A stretch of 64,000 nt of DNA from Natrialba magadii ATCC 43099 (lineage in GTDB: Archaea; Halobacteriota; Halobacteria; Halobacteriales; Natrialbaceae), in contig NC_013922.1 in NCBI RefSeq assembly GCF_000025625.1, forward strand, positions 124,001-188,000, read 5' to 3'. Positions 36,166-45,924 of the stretch are shown here, piece by piece. Positions within the stretch are counted from its first letter, which is position 1, and each line of letters opens with the position of its first letter. The position numbers were made by a program, and so were the translations under genes. The notes under the pieces are model-generated. The model was not told the DNA's origin. It searched no databases and worked only from the letters and a program-made list of their open reading frames with translations.

Positions 36166-36350
36166 AAACCCGTTGAGGTAGTCACTGTCTCTTGCAACAC
36201 CCTACGAGCAAATAATTATGACAATCGATACAGATGGTAGAATAAAACATATGTGGGATTTTGGATTTATTATATGGGTTCTTCAAATTCCAACCCGGAG
36301 ATACTCATCTATATCCCAATCACTATTATAGTGCTCAATCTAATAACGAT

Positions 36351-37487
36351 ATGACCTTAGAAGCTAATCCAATTCCGTTGTTTAAAATTGACTGGGATCA
36401 GTCTGACATATCAAATGCAATTGAGTCGATAACTCGCGGTAGCTATTGGGCAAAGGGTCCGTTTGTCTCTGAATTCGAATCTAATCTTGAGAACGTTCTT
36501 AACGTGAAGCACGCGCTTGTCGTCAACTCTGGAACAACAGCACTCGTAGCTGCCCTCAAGGCGCTCGAGATTGGTCGTGGCGACGAAGTGATTGTGCCAT
36601 CGTTCACATTCATCGCAACGGCAAATGCCGTCAGGCTTGTTGGAGCTGAACCGGTGTTTGCAGATATTGAAGCAGACACCTATGGCTTGGACCCGGATCA
36701 TGTCCGGTCACAAATTACCGACAAAACTGCAGCGATTCTTCCGGTCCACTGTTACGGAACTAGCTGTCGGATAGACAAGCTCTGCGAAATCGCCGACAAA
36801 CATAACCTCTACCTGTTAGAGGACGCTGCTGAAGCACTCGGTGCAGAATACCGTGGGCAGAAACTGGGGACATTTGGTGATATAGGAGTTCTGAGCTTCT
36901 GCCAAAACAAGATTGTCGCGACCGGCGAAGGAGGTGCGGTGATTACTGATGACGATGATATCGCTCAACGTATCCGTCTATACCGGTCTCATGGTCGTGT
37001 CTCCGAGAACTACTTTGAGAGTGCATCATCAGGTCAGTATGCCGATGTAGGAACGAATATTCGAATGGGTGATTTGCCTGCGGCAATTGGATGTTCACAA
37101 CTGGATCGCCTTCCTGACCTGATCACTGGCCGTCAACGGGTTGCATCTCAGTACACTGAGAAATTCGAAAATCTTGAGGGGGTGCATCCCCACACACCAA
37201 TGAGAGAAGCAACACATGTTCATCAACTATATACAATTGAACTTGGAAATACAGTCAATAGATCAAACGTAATAGAGACCCTCGCTGACCGTAATATTTC
37301 CTCTAAGGTTTATTGGGATCCTGCCGTTCATGGGACTTCGTATTACAAAGAATCGAAAGAGACGATCCCCAACCTACCAGTCACCGAAGAAACATCTCAA
37401 CAGGTACTCAGCTTACCAATGCATCCAAATTTATCATCTTGTGAAATTACCAGAGTCGTTAATGCAGTTAAGGACGCAATCCAGTAG
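36351..37487 (+). CDS. DegT-type PLP sugar aminotransferase (LegC-like)
   Basis: This 378-residue enzyme of the DegT/DnrJ/EryC1 family should add an amino group from glutamate to a 4-keto sugar nucleotide. It has HALVVNSGTTALVAALKALE, DEVIVPSFTFIATANAV, LLEDAAEALGAEY and the Schiff-base Lys in CQNKIVATGEGGAV. ATG 36351 is chosen over 36261 because the extension is AT-rich and unlike protein. It heads the nonulosonic-acid gene run and would act after the dehydratase encoded next. Confidence 0.85.
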   Translation: MTLEANPIPLFKIDWDQSDISNAIESITRGSYWAKGPFVSEFESNLENVLNVKHALVVNSGTTALVAALKALEIGRGDEVIVPSFTFIATANAVRLVGAEPVFADIEADTYGLDPDHVRSQITDKTAAILPVHCYGTSCRIDKLCEIADKHNLYLLEDAAEALGAEYRGQKLGTFGDIGVLSFCQNKIVATGEGGAVITDDDDIAQRIRLYRSHGRVSENYFESASSGQYADVGTNIRMGDLPAAIGCSQLDRLPDLITGRQRVASQYTEKFENLEGVHPHTPMREATHVHQLYTIELGNTVNRSNVIETLADRNISSKVYWDPAVHGTSYYKESKETIPNLPVTEETSQQVLSLPMHPNLSSCEITRVVNAVKDAIQ

Positions 37488-37542
37488 CTTGTAGAACGAT
37501 ACTCCGAAAACTGTTTTACTCCTTTAGTATAGCTAGATATCA

Positions 37543-38565
37543 ATGACCTCTCTCACTGGAAAGCGGGTTCTTGTTACTGGCGGGTGTGGATCCATCGGAT
37601 CTCATCTTGTGCATGAAGTACTCTCTGAGGATCCCGAAATAATCCGGGTACTTGACACAGACGAAGAGGGACTATTCAAACTTCAGAAATCTCTTGGAGA
37701 TGATGCCCCAGTACGATACCTACTAGGGGATATCCGTGATAAAAATCGGCTGGAGTTAGCGATGGAAAATATTGATGTAGTCTTTCATGCTGCCGCATTG
37801 AAACACGTCACATTAAATGAGTATAACCCCTTCGAGACGGTACAGACGAACGTTGAGGGTACCCAGAACGTTATTCAGGTTGCTCTTGATGAAGAGGTTG
37901 AATCGTTTGTCGCCGTAAGTACCGATAAAGCATCAAACCCGACATCGGTTATGGGAGCTACAAAGTTATTGTCGGAACGGCTCGTTATCGCTGCAAACAC
38001 CTATAAAGGTGATCGCGAAACCCGATTCGGGTGTGTTCGATTCGGAAATGTGCTAGCTTCCAGTGGGTCAGTAGTCCCACTGTTTATGGAACAGATACGA
38101 TCTGGCGGTCCGGTAACAGTGACTGATCCAGAGATGACGCGGTTCATTATGCCGATCAGCGAAGCAGCGGAACTGGTTCTTGATGCTCATGAGCGGATGA
38201 CGAGCGGGGAGGTATTTGTTTTGAAGATGCCAGCACTCCAGATTGGAACACTCGCTGAAACAATGGTTGAGGAGTACGCGCCTACATACGGTCATAGCGT
38301 CTCAAGTATTGAAATTGACATAATCGGTGCCCGGCCGGGCGAACGTGTCCATGAGAAGCTAATCTCTGCCGACGAGTGTTCGGCAGCTCGAGAACTGGAG
38401 GACATGTTCGTACTCCTTCCTCAGATAGACGCACCTGGATACGAGGCTGTTAATTACACCAACGCTGAGCATGTAAATGGAGAATATACCTCGGTGGACG
38501 CACATTTACTCTCTGAGAACGAAATTATCGAACTTATTGGATCGATAGATGGGCTCCCTAAATAG
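37543..38565 (+). CDS. UDP-sugar 4,6-dehydratase, FlaA1/PseB/LegB family
   Basis: This 340-residue short-chain dehydrogenase-like enzyme has the Rossmann motif VTGGCGSIGSHLV, the family motif FVAVSTDKASNPTSVMGATK (Asp-Lys and Met-x3-Lys catalytic positions), and FGNVLASSGSVVPLF. It should convert UDP- or GDP-GlcNAc into a 4-keto-6-deoxy sugar, the first step to legionaminic or pseudaminic acid. It lies 55 bases after the aminotransferase. Confidence 0.85.
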   Translation: MTSLTGKRVLVTGGCGSIGSHLVHEVLSEDPEIIRVLDTDEEGLFKLQKSLGDDAPVRYLLGDIRDKNRLELAMENIDVVFHAAALKHVTLNEYNPFETVQTNVEGTQNVIQVALDEEVESFVAVSTDKASNPTSVMGATKLLSERLVIAANTYKGDRETRFGCVRFGNVLASSGSVVPLFMEQIRSGGPVTVTDPEMTRFIMPISEAAELVLDAHERMTSGEVFVLKMPALQIGTLAETMVEEYAPTYGHSVSSIEIDIIGARPGERVHEKLISADECSAARELEDMFVLLPQIDAPGYEAVNYTNAEHVNGEYTSVDAHLLSENEIIELIGSIDGLPK

Positions 38566-38573
38566 CGATTCAG

Positions 38574-39272
38574 ATGACTTGTGAAACACTCGCCATAATT
38601 CCTGCTCGCGGTGGATCGAAACGAGTCCCACGTAAAAACGTTCGTGAAGTGGCAGGAAAGCCACTCATTGCCCACACGATAGAACATGCTACGTCCGCAA
38701 ATCGAATTGACCGTACTATTGTTTCGACTGATGACAAGGAGATAGCGGAAGTGGCCAAGGAGTACGGTGCTGACGTTCCGTTCATGCGACCTGAAAAGCT
38801 TGCAACTGACACGGCGGCATTACCAGATACAGTCACTCATGCAGTCAGTAACTTACAGAGTGAAGAAACCAACTACGATTATATCTGCATACTGCAAGCA
38901 ACCTCTCCTCTCCGTACTTCGGCAGACATCGATGGAGCACTCGCTAAGCTTGATGACACAGAGGCTGATTCGTGTCTTACTGTTTCCAAGTACGTTACTC
39001 CTCCACAATGGGCTGTGACAAGAGATGAGAACGGGTCCTTGTACGAGTTCTTCGACTTCGAAACACTTTGGACTGACGAACCAGACCGAAGCCAAGATAT
39101 ACCAGAACTCTACCATCCGAATGGTGCTGTGTTCGTAACCTCTATCGAGGCTTGGCGTAAGCACGAGTCATTCTACACACCACATACGGTTGGTTATGAG
39201 ATGCCGCCAGAGCGATCCTTTGATGTCGACGAACCCTGGGAACTCAAACTCGTCCGCAGTCTTCTCGAGTAG
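38574..39272 (+). CDS. neuA: CMP-nonulosonate cytidylyltransferase (NeuA/LegF)
   Basis: This 232-residue enzyme activates a nine-carbon acidic sugar with CTP. It has the nucleotide-binding start IIPARGGSKRVPRKNVREVA, the segment ICILQATSPLRTSADIDGAL and the C-terminal FDVDEPWELKLVRSLL. It starts 8 bases after the dehydratase stop, so the genes are cotranscribed. Sequence alone does not show whether the sugar is sialic or legionaminic acid; the dehydratase and aminotransferase favour the latter. Confidence 0.88.
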   Translation: MTCETLAIIPARGGSKRVPRKNVREVAGKPLIAHTIEHATSANRIDRTIVSTDDKEIAEVAKEYGADVPFMRPEKLATDTAALPDTVTHAVSNLQSEETNYDYICILQATSPLRTSADIDGALAKLDDTEADSCLTVSKYVTPPQWAVTRDENGSLYEFFDFETLWTDEPDRSQDIPELYHPNGAVFVTSIEAWRKHESFYTPHTVGYEMPPERSFDVDEPWELKLVRSLLE

Positions 39273-39325
39273 CAAACCAACTCCTAAGTAACGGCATTAA
39301 TGTCGATGTGCACTGTTCCTTCTGT

Positions 39326-40492
39326 ATGAGCAGTACTCGACGGAAAATTCTCGTCCTGACAGGAACCAGAGCCGAATATGGCCTTTTGAGGTCTTCAATG
39401 GAAGCAATACAGAATCATGACGACCTCACCCTTTCCATCGTTGCGACAGGGATGCATCTTTCCCCTCAACACGGTATGACTGTAGAGAAAATCCGCGAAG
39501 ACGGATTTTCGATCGATCGCGAGGTACTGATGCAACTCTCTGGGGATTCTGAAACTGCTATGGCAAAATCCCTAGGAATCGGTACTGCAAGCCTTGCAGA
39601 TGCCTTTGAAAGCCTCGATCCAGATGTTGTGCTCCTGCTAGGTGACCGTGACGAAGCGCTTGCAGGGGCACTTGCTGCATCACATATGAACATTCCAGTC
39701 GCCCACGTTCATGGTGGCGATTCAGCTCACGGCGCGATGATTGATGAAAGCATTCGGCACGCAATCACAAAATTCTCCCATATTCACTTTCCAGCATCCG
39801 AGCGTAGCGCAGAACGGATCAAAAAGTTGGGCGAAGAATCGTGGCGAATAACGATCGCTGGTGCACCTGGTCTCGATGACATTCTGGCTGGGGAGTACGA
39901 AGATCCAGAATCGGTACTACAGAAGTACGACCTGGACCCGGATCGCCGATTGCTCATGGTCCTCCAGCATCCGGTGACGACGCAACCGGACGCGGCAGGC
40001 GAACAGATGGCAGCCACATTGGATGCTGTCGAGTCAACTGAAGCACAGGCCGTTATTATCTATCCTAATTCGGACGCAGGGAGCAATCAGATGATCGATG
40101 AGATCGAGTCGCGGTCATTCGGAGCTGATGTCCGAACGTTCAGGAACATGCCCCGAAAAGAATATCTCGGTCTAATGGCAGCAACAGACGTGATGGTCGG
40201 AAATTCCTCGAGCGGAATTATCGAGGCACCTTCGTTCGATTTGCCAGTAGTCGACATCGGTCCGCGCCAGCGAGGTCGAGAGCGGACACAAAATACATTT
40301 TCTGCTGAACACGAGTCCGAACAGATACGTGAGAAGATATACCAATGTCTCAACGAAGGGGTATTGGACGAAAATCAAGACAACCCGTACGATTATGGAG
40401 GTGCTGGATCCCGTATTTGTGAACGAATACGGACTATAAACATCGATGAGAACATCCTTCGAAAGAAGTTAACATTCGGAAGGTGGTTCTAA
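39326..40492 (+). CDS. neuC: UDP-N-acetylhexosamine 2-epimerase, hydrolysing (NeuC/LegG)
   Basis: This 388-residue GT-B-fold enzyme should invert C2 and release UDP, giving the hexose precursor for the synthase. Motifs: LVLTGTRAEYGLLRSSM, VLLLGDRDEALAGAL, VAHVHGGDSAHGAMIDESIR and VMVGNSSSGIIEAPSF. ATG 39326 is chosen over 39308, since the shorter form starts at the usual point before SSTRRKILV. It is collinear with neuA. Confidence 0.88.
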   Translation: MSSTRRKILVLTGTRAEYGLLRSSMEAIQNHDDLTLSIVATGMHLSPQHGMTVEKIREDGFSIDREVLMQLSGDSETAMAKSLGIGTASLADAFESLDPDVVLLLGDRDEALAGALAASHMNIPVAHVHGGDSAHGAMIDESIRHAITKFSHIHFPASERSAERIKKLGEESWRITIAGAPGLDDILAGEYEDPESVLQKYDLDPDRRLLMVLQHPVTTQPDAAGEQMAATLDAVESTEAQAVIIYPNSDAGSNQMIDEIESRSFGADVRTFRNMPRKEYLGLMAATDVMVGNSSSGIIEAPSFDLPVVDIGPRQRGRERTQNTFSAEHESEQIREKIYQCLNEGVLDENQDNPYDYGGAGSRICERIRTINIDENILRKKLTFGRWF

Positions 40493-40564
40493 ACGCTGAG
40501 TAGCATGGACTCGCTGGCTATTAGGGGATGCAATTAAAAGGGGCCTCAAGGAATAAAGACCGAT

Positions 40565-40966
40565 ATGACCGAAGATCCGCGTGATCGATTTGACGAATGG
40601 GAACAACCGGAGATCCGGGACGGCGAACTGACCGAGTATAATTGGGTTGTTCACAAGCCTGAGGGCTTGGAATTAGCTAAATACGTTGATATCGGTGCTT
40701 TCACTGTTATCAACGCACACGCAGGCATCCTCATCGAATCGGGGGTGCAAATAGGGCCTCACTGCGATATACACAGCAATTCTACAATCGATGGTGAGGA
40801 GGGCCCCATTGTAATTCGTGACGGAGCACGAATCGGATCTCATACCACTATTTTGCCTAATGTTGAAATTGGCGAGAACGCCTTAGTCGGATCGCACAGT
40901 CTTGTCTGCGAAGATGTACCACCAGGTGAGTTTGTAACAGGTGTTCCAGCGACTTTAAAAGAGTGA
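40565..40966 (+). CDS. hexapeptide-repeat acyltransferase (NeuD/LegH-like)
   Basis: This 133-residue left-handed beta-helix protein has repeats such as IESGVQIGPHCDIHSNSTI, IRDGARIGSHTTILPNVEIG and ENALVGSHSLVCEDVPPGEF. Such enzymes use acetyl-CoA to acylate a sugar amine. In this position it would N-acetylate the 4-amino group of the legionaminic precursor, or O-acetylate the product. It lies 72 bases after neuC on the same strand. Confidence 0.78.
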   Translation: MTEDPRDRFDEWEQPEIRDGELTEYNWVVHKPEGLELAKYVDIGAFTVINAHAGILIESGVQIGPHCDIHSNSTIDGEEGPIVIRDGARIGSHTTILPNVEIGENALVGSHSLVCEDVPPGEFVTGVPATLKE

Positions 40967-40996
40967 AACCGAACAAACTACCTATCTTGTATGGAA

Positions 40997-42046
40997 TCAC
41001 TCATCAAAGGAAATTGACGACTCCTGTATTGGACTCCCTTGCTCTATATCAATGAGGGTTTTGGCACCAATGACTGATTCAAATTTCCTAGGAGAGATTC
41101 CATCTGATGGCCGAATTACCTTTAGATCCGATTCCGACAAAGTTGTGCCAGCGTTAACATCTACGGCAGCATGAATACTTTTCCTTGCTGTTGAGCGATT
41201 TTCCATTTCGGCGGCAAGTGGCCGCTTCTCACCATCTCCAAGAGCAGTGGTTGCGACATCGACTTTGTCAATAGCCTCCTCTAACTCATCCGGCTCAAGG
41301 GATGTCTCATGGTCAGGGCCTGGTAGGGTGGAGTCAAGTGTGAAGTGCTTTTCAAGGATACAGGCACCAGCAGCTGTCGCTAATGCAGGTAGTTCAGTCA
41401 GCGTTGTGTGATCCGAATAGCCAACAGACACTTCCAATTCGTCTGACATTGATTGCATCGCACGAAGGTTCACGTCGCTTACTTCTGTGGGATATGATGA
41501 AGTGCAGTGAAGAAATACAATGTCTGCGCTCGGATTTTCGGCCTGAATTACAGTCTTAGCTGCCTTAATCTCCTCGAGCGTACCCATTCCAGTGCTTACG
41601 ATCATTGGCAAACCGTGTCCCGCAACATGAGTAAGCAGCGGGTGATTATCTAGGTCACCAGAACCGATTTTGAACGCACTGACGCCGAGATCAGCCAGCA
41701 TATCTGCACTCTGAATATCAAACGGTGTTGAAAGAAACGTGATGTTCTTTTTTGAACAGTAGTCGAGTAGCGTTCTATGTTCGTCCCTATTCAGCTCGTA
41801 TCGGGTCAACATTTCATATTGATCTGTTTCACCGGTGGCTGATTCCTGATACGCTGCAGTTGACGTATCTTGAGCCACCAGCCGATCTGTGCTGAACGTC
41901 TGGAACTTCACCGCATCTGCACCAGCATCGGCCGCGACATCGATCAATTTCTTGGCTCTATCTAACGAGCCATTATGATTGACCCCCGCTTCAGCTATGA
42001 AAAACGGACTACGATTGGGACCGATAACAGTTCCATCAATTTCCAT
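40997..42046 (-). CDS. neuB: N-acetylneuraminate/legionaminate synthase (NeuB/LegI)
   Basis: This 349-residue enzyme condenses a hexose with phosphoenolpyruvate to make a nonulosonic acid. The TIM barrel has FIAEAGVNHNGSLDRAKKL, VKFQTFSTDRL, LHCTSSYPTEVSDVN and LEKHFTLDSTLPGPDHETSL. The C-terminal antifreeze-like SAF domain ends with LKVIRPSDGISPRKF. It is convergent with the acyltransferase gene. Confidence 0.9.
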   Translation of the reverse strand: MEIDGTVIGPNRSPFFIAEAGVNHNGSLDRAKKLIDVAADAGADAVKFQTFSTDRLVAQDTSTAAYQESATGETDQYEMLTRYELNRDEHRTLLDYCSKKNITFLSTPFDIQSADMLADLGVSAFKIGSGDLDNHPLLTHVAGHGLPMIVSTGMGTLEEIKAAKTVIQAENPSADIVFLHCTSSYPTEVSDVNLRAMQSMSDELEVSVGYSDHTTLTELPALATAAGACILEKHFTLDSTLPGPDHETSLEPDELEEAIDKVDVATTALGDGEKRPLAAEMENRSTARKSIHAAVDVNAGTTLSESDLKVIRPSDGISPRKFESVIGAKTLIDIEQGSPIQESSISFDE

Positions 42047-42115
42047 AGCTTATCTGAATTCCGAAGGTGCTTAGAGTTGACTCCCAGTTATTCCCTACAG
42101 GAAAGAACCAGTAAC

Positions 42116-43924
42116 TTACTCTACTTGTGACTGGATTGTGTACAGTTCGGCGTATTCCCCGTCATTAGCAATAAGCTCTTCATGTTTGCCTGACTCAATG
42201 ATCTCGCCTGCCTCTACTGTGTATATCCGATCTGCGTTTTTCACTGTTGATAGACGATGTGCGATACCTACCATTGCGTACTCTCGATCCATGTTCTCGA
42301 TTGCTTCCTGTACTTGCTGTTCTAGATTCGAGTCGAGATCACTCGTTGCTTCATCTAATACGAGCAGATCGGCGTCTTTGAGCAACGCCCGTGCCAGTGC
42401 CACTCGCTGTTTTTGTCCACCGGACAATCGTACGCCATCGTCACCGAGTTGCGTTTCGTAGCCGTCTGGCATTTCGCCGAGGTATTCGTCAACCTTTGCG
42501 GTCTCACAGACTCGGTCCAGCTCCGCATCGGTCACGTCACGGTTTCCGATCGTCAGGTTGTACCGTAGCGTGTCATTGAAGATAAACGGATTCTGCCGCA
42601 CGACTGCGATTTTTGAGCGCCACTTGTCGACATCCATCTCGTGTATCGACCGACCGTTCGCCCGGATTTCCCCCGAGTCGGGTTCGTACATCCGCGCAAG
42701 CAGCGAAATGATCGTTGATTTTCCCGCCCCAGATTGGCCGACGAAGCCGATAAACTCGCCTTTCTCGAGCTCAAACGAAATGCCCGAGAGAGCCTCGTCG
42801 TCTTGACCCTGGTACGAGAAGTGAAGATCGTCGACCTCGACGTGATCAATTTCGTCCGGCACAGGTTCGCTCGCCGTCTGGGGCTCTCGACTCGCCTCGA
42901 GTTCATCAATGAACCGCTGCGTCCGAACTAGATGCGGAAGGTTGTTCTCAACCTTATAGAGCAACTTGTTTACTTGGCTGGCCTTCGGTCCGAGGCGGAA
43001 CATCGCAAAGAGGAACACACCAAGTGCGCTGAGTGACATGTCTGCAAACGCGATTGCGAGATAGATCAACAAGAAGACCGATACTGCAGTCAAGAGGTTG
43101 TAGAAGCTGTTGATTCCCTGTTCATTGCGTCGAAGCCTAATGCTTGACTGGGCGAAGTTGTTCACCGAAGTATAGAAATCATTATATAACTCTGATTTCA
43201 ATCCAAAGAGTTTGGTATCTCGGATTCCTTGCGTTCCAGCCTGGGCGGCTTCTTGCAGATGTTCGTTTGCCTCTGCAACTTGATCCCCGAGTTCGTATCC
43301 GGGCTCAAGGACGTACCGAAAGAGGACCGAAAAACCACCGAGGAATACGCCCGCAAACAGCGTGAGAAATGGGGCAAGAACGAGTGCAACGATCAAGTAC
43401 ATTAGAGCCAAGAGCGCTTGTTCAAGCAATTGCACGACGTACGTAATCGTTCGCCCGGCGTACTCTGCTTGCGTTACAATCGCGTTCAGAATATCATCGG
43501 ATCCTTCGCGATCAAAGTACTCAATCCGTGCGTCGAGCGCGTTATCGAAGGCCTGCTTCTGGATCTCGCGCGTATAGTCGATCACTAGCGCCTCTCGCAT
43601 CCAGCGAACGAAAAACGTCATTGTCCAACGGATGGCTAACACAACGCTCACACCGGTGACCACGAGACCGAGAGTGAATGGAATCCCGAGGAAGTTGTAG
43701 GCCATCACGAACAGCTCCATCACTCCATCGGCCTCCGCGGCTGGATCACCGGGAGACTGGACGATCTCCACGATGGGCATGATGAAGCCCAGTCCGACAC
43801 CTTCTAACAACGCAGCAAAGACGCCACCAAAAATAATTGCAATTACGAGCTTGGGGCGGTATTGCGCGACACGAACGAGTGCACGCAACTGCTCACGTCG
43901 ACTTATCGTCTCCCCGTCAGTCAT
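42116..43924 (-). CDS. ABC exporter/flippase, transmembrane-ATPase half-transporter
   Basis: This 602-residue protein has six membrane helices in the N-terminal half and an ATPase domain with Walker A GQSGAGKST, signature RLSGGQKQR, Walker B LLVLDEATSDLD and switch His IAHRLSTVK. A homodimer would export lipids or lipid-linked glycans. Next to a nonulosonic acid locus, a PglK-like flippase for the lipid-linked glycan is the reasonable inference. Confidence 0.85.
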   Translation of the reverse strand: MTDGETISRREQLRALVRVAQYRPKLVIAIIFGGVFAALLEGVGLGFIMPIVEIVQSPGDPAAEADGVMELFVMAYNFLGIPFTLGLVVTGVSVVLAIRWTMTFFVRWMREALVIDYTREIQKQAFDNALDARIEYFDREGSDDILNAIVTQAEYAGRTITYVVQLLEQALLALMYLIVALVLAPFLTLFAGVFLGGFSVLFRYVLEPGYELGDQVAEANEHLQEAAQAGTQGIRDTKLFGLKSELYNDFYTSVNNFAQSSIRLRRNEQGINSFYNLLTAVSVFLLIYLAIAFADMSLSALGVFLFAMFRLGPKASQVNKLLYKVENNLPHLVRTQRFIDELEASREPQTASEPVPDEIDHVEVDDLHFSYQGQDDEALSGISFELEKGEFIGFVGQSGAGKSTIISLLARMYEPDSGEIRANGRSIHEMDVDKWRSKIAVVRQNPFIFNDTLRYNLTIGNRDVTDAELDRVCETAKVDEYLGEMPDGYETQLGDDGVRLSGGQKQRVALARALLKDADLLVLDEATSDLDSNLEQQVQEAIENMDREYAMVGIAHRLSTVKNADRIYTVEAGEIIESGKHEELIANDGEYAELYTIQSQVE

Positions 43925-44051
43925 CGTATATGTGGTTCACGTAGCTGGTGTTATATCCGTTGGTCTCCAGGTATTGAGCAGAGCAGCCACTGGTGGATTG
44001 TGATCGTGTGCTGTTTTTGACGTCGAGGCGTATTTAAAATTCCACTTGTTG

Positions 44052-44315
44052 CTAACTGTCTGGCTCTTCAAGAGTACCAGTTTCCAACTCACCCTCGAGA
44101 TACGAGCTACCGATCTCTGAAAGTGTGTAGAGGCCAGTTCCAACTGTTTTGAGAAGACCAGCGTTGGCAAGAGCTGAACACCGTTTCCCGACGTATTGTC
44201 GATCGTAGTCAATGTTCGCGGCAATCACTTTTGGGGTGGCCTGGATGGGATGATCCTCAAAGAAGAGCATAATTTCGTAGTCGACAGGAGCCATCCATGA
44301 GACCCGTTCAACCAT
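44052..44315 (-). CDS. winged-helix protein, PhiH1 repressor-like
   Basis: This 87-residue protein has MAPVDYEIMLFFEDHPIQAT, KVIAANIDYDRQYVGKRCSA (the recognition helix) and LLKTVGTGLYTLSEIGSSYL, the layout of small haloarchaeal repressors related to phage PhiH1. The frame opens at 44369, but ATG 44315 fits the family better. It is divergent from the 44550 gene and could regulate it. Confidence 0.65.
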   Translation of the reverse strand: MVERVSWMAPVDYEIMLFFEDHPIQATPKVIAANIDYDRQYVGKRCSALANAGLLKTVGTGLYTLSEIGSSYLEGELETGTLEEPDS

Positions 44316-44549
44316 CTGTTCACGATATCCTGTGAAGAGAGGAGAAAAAGACGCAGTATCCGGGCACAACTAAACACCATTTGAAGTTGTATAAAAACAC
44401 CATTTGTAGTCAAGACTTATGTCAATGGAGTATATGATTTCTAGTACGGAAGCTACACGCAACTCTCTAGTGCTTTGGGTTGCAAAATTGCGGACCGGTG
44501 TTTGCCCCACCAGTCCGCGAACAGCCTCCGTAACCTCCCTACGGAAGCC

Positions 44550-45026
44550 ATGTCAAACGACGAGACACGGGGTAATCAAAGCCCCGACAGACAGGACGCA
44601 CCGATCGACCCGAACCAGCCCCTCCAGACGCACCTCGAGTACATCGACTCGATCACGCGCGCACTGCTCGCCAGGACGACCCCGCCGAACGCGAGCGCGG
44701 TCGACCACCTAGAGCCCGACCAGCGCCGTGAACTCCGCCGGCACCTCCGACAGATCAGAGCGGAGGCGAGCCGCGTCGGCCTGCTCGCGATCGGCCCCGA
44801 GGCGTCGATGCCCTACCGACCCGACACAGCGAACGTTCTCACGTACTCCGGGCCGGAAGCACTGCCTGACATCCCTGACGACCATTCGGCACCTGATCAG
44901 AGCATTGCAGAGGATCAGCCGAGCCACGACACTGCCGACGACCAGCCCAGTAACGCATCCGACGACACCCAACCCAGCAACACCTCCGACGACGACCACG
45001 ACACCCGAGGTGAGCCCGATGAGTGA
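44550..45026 (+). CDS. hypothetical acidic protein, first of a two-gene module
   Basis: This 158-residue protein has an N-terminal helical part (HLEYIDSITRALLARTTPPN, then RRELRRHLRQIRAEA) and a long low-complexity Asp/Ser/Gln tail of repeated DDQPSN-like units. Its stop overlaps the next gene by 8 bases. No family is recognised. ATG 44550 is the first Met after an implausible Arg-rich extension. Confidence 0.6.
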   Translation: MSNDETRGNQSPDRQDAPIDPNQPLQTHLEYIDSITRALLARTTPPNASAVDHLEPDQRRELRRHLRQIRAEASRVGLLAIGPEASMPYRPDTANVLTYSGPEALPDIPDDHSAPDQSIAEDQPSHDTADDQPSNASDDTQPSNTSDDDHDTRGEPDE

Positions 45027-45924
45027 CAACCCCACACTCGAGTCCCTCCACGAACGAATCGCAGCGTTGGAGTCTGAACTCGAGTGCAAGTCCAACCAAA
45101 TCGCCGAACTGAAGCGTGACTGTGATCGGCTCGAAGCGCGTCTTGAATCGGCGAGTGAGGTAGAGTCAGGCGGTGAGTCCGATACTAGAACTGAGTCCGA
45201 CACCGAACCCAAGTCCAAGCCCAAGCCAGCGTGCAACTGCACGTGCCAGTGCGACCCCCACACCGCGAAACTCGAGGCGGCCCTGAAGAAGGCCGCCACC
45301 AACAAGGCCCGCATCGAAGAACTCCAGGCGCGCGAACTCGAGAAGGGTGCCCATCTCGCCGCCGACCATATCGACCCACACGAGCTCGACGTCCCCGGCA
45401 ACCAGCTCGAACAGATCACCAAGGACGACGGCCGGACCTACGTCCGCCTGCCCGAGAGCGCGGACCCGTTAGACGATGGTCACACGACACTCGCCTTCGG
45501 CGACCTGCTGCCGATCCAGCAACTCGCTAGAATGGACGCGGACAGACGCCGGGCAACGGCAAACGCTCTCCCCACCCGACTCGCCGCGCGACTCTGGCAG
45601 GCTCGCACCGACCCGCAGTTCGGCGACGACCCCTGGCAGGCCGGCTGTAAGGATGTCCGCGAGTACGTCACGGCAAGCGACCTGAAACACTGGATCCGCA
45701 GACAGGAACCTGGCACGAGCGAGAGCTACGCGAAGAAGCTCGTCTCCAGAACGATCGACGCCCTCCTCGACCTGTCGAAGCACCGGCTTGCAGTCCACCG
45801 GACCACCCAGCGCAAGAACGGACTCGAGTACACCGAGCGTCGGCTGGTGCTCCCGGCGGATGCGGACCTCCCCGGCGAGACCGTCAGCAGCGAGCCACCG
45901 GAGACAGCTGGCGTCCACGGCTAG
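45019..45924 (+). CDS. coiled-coil protein with Cys cluster, possible DNA-binding protein
   Basis: This 301-residue protein starts with a coiled coil (HERIAALESELECKSNQIAE), then an acidic linker and a CNCTCQCDPH cluster at about residue 74, which could bind metal. The C-terminal half is basic and helical (DLKHWIRRQEPGTSESYAKK, RTTQRKNGLEYTERRLVLPA) like a winged helix. It is coupled to the upstream gene and followed by a repeat tract, an arrangement seen for replication or partition proteins of plasmids, but no such family is recognised with confidence. Confidence 0.6.
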   Translation: MSDNPTLESLHERIAALESELECKSNQIAELKRDCDRLEARLESASEVESGGESDTRTESDTEPKSKPKPACNCTCQCDPHTAKLEAALKKAATNKARIEELQARELEKGAHLAADHIDPHELDVPGNQLEQITKDDGRTYVRLPESADPLDDGHTTLAFGDLLPIQQLARMDADRRRATANALPTRLAARLWQARTDPQFGDDPWQAGCKDVREYVTASDLKHWIRRQEPGTSESYAKKLVSRTIDALLDLSKHRLAVHRTTQRKNGLEYTERRLVLPADADLPGETVSSEPPETAGVHG

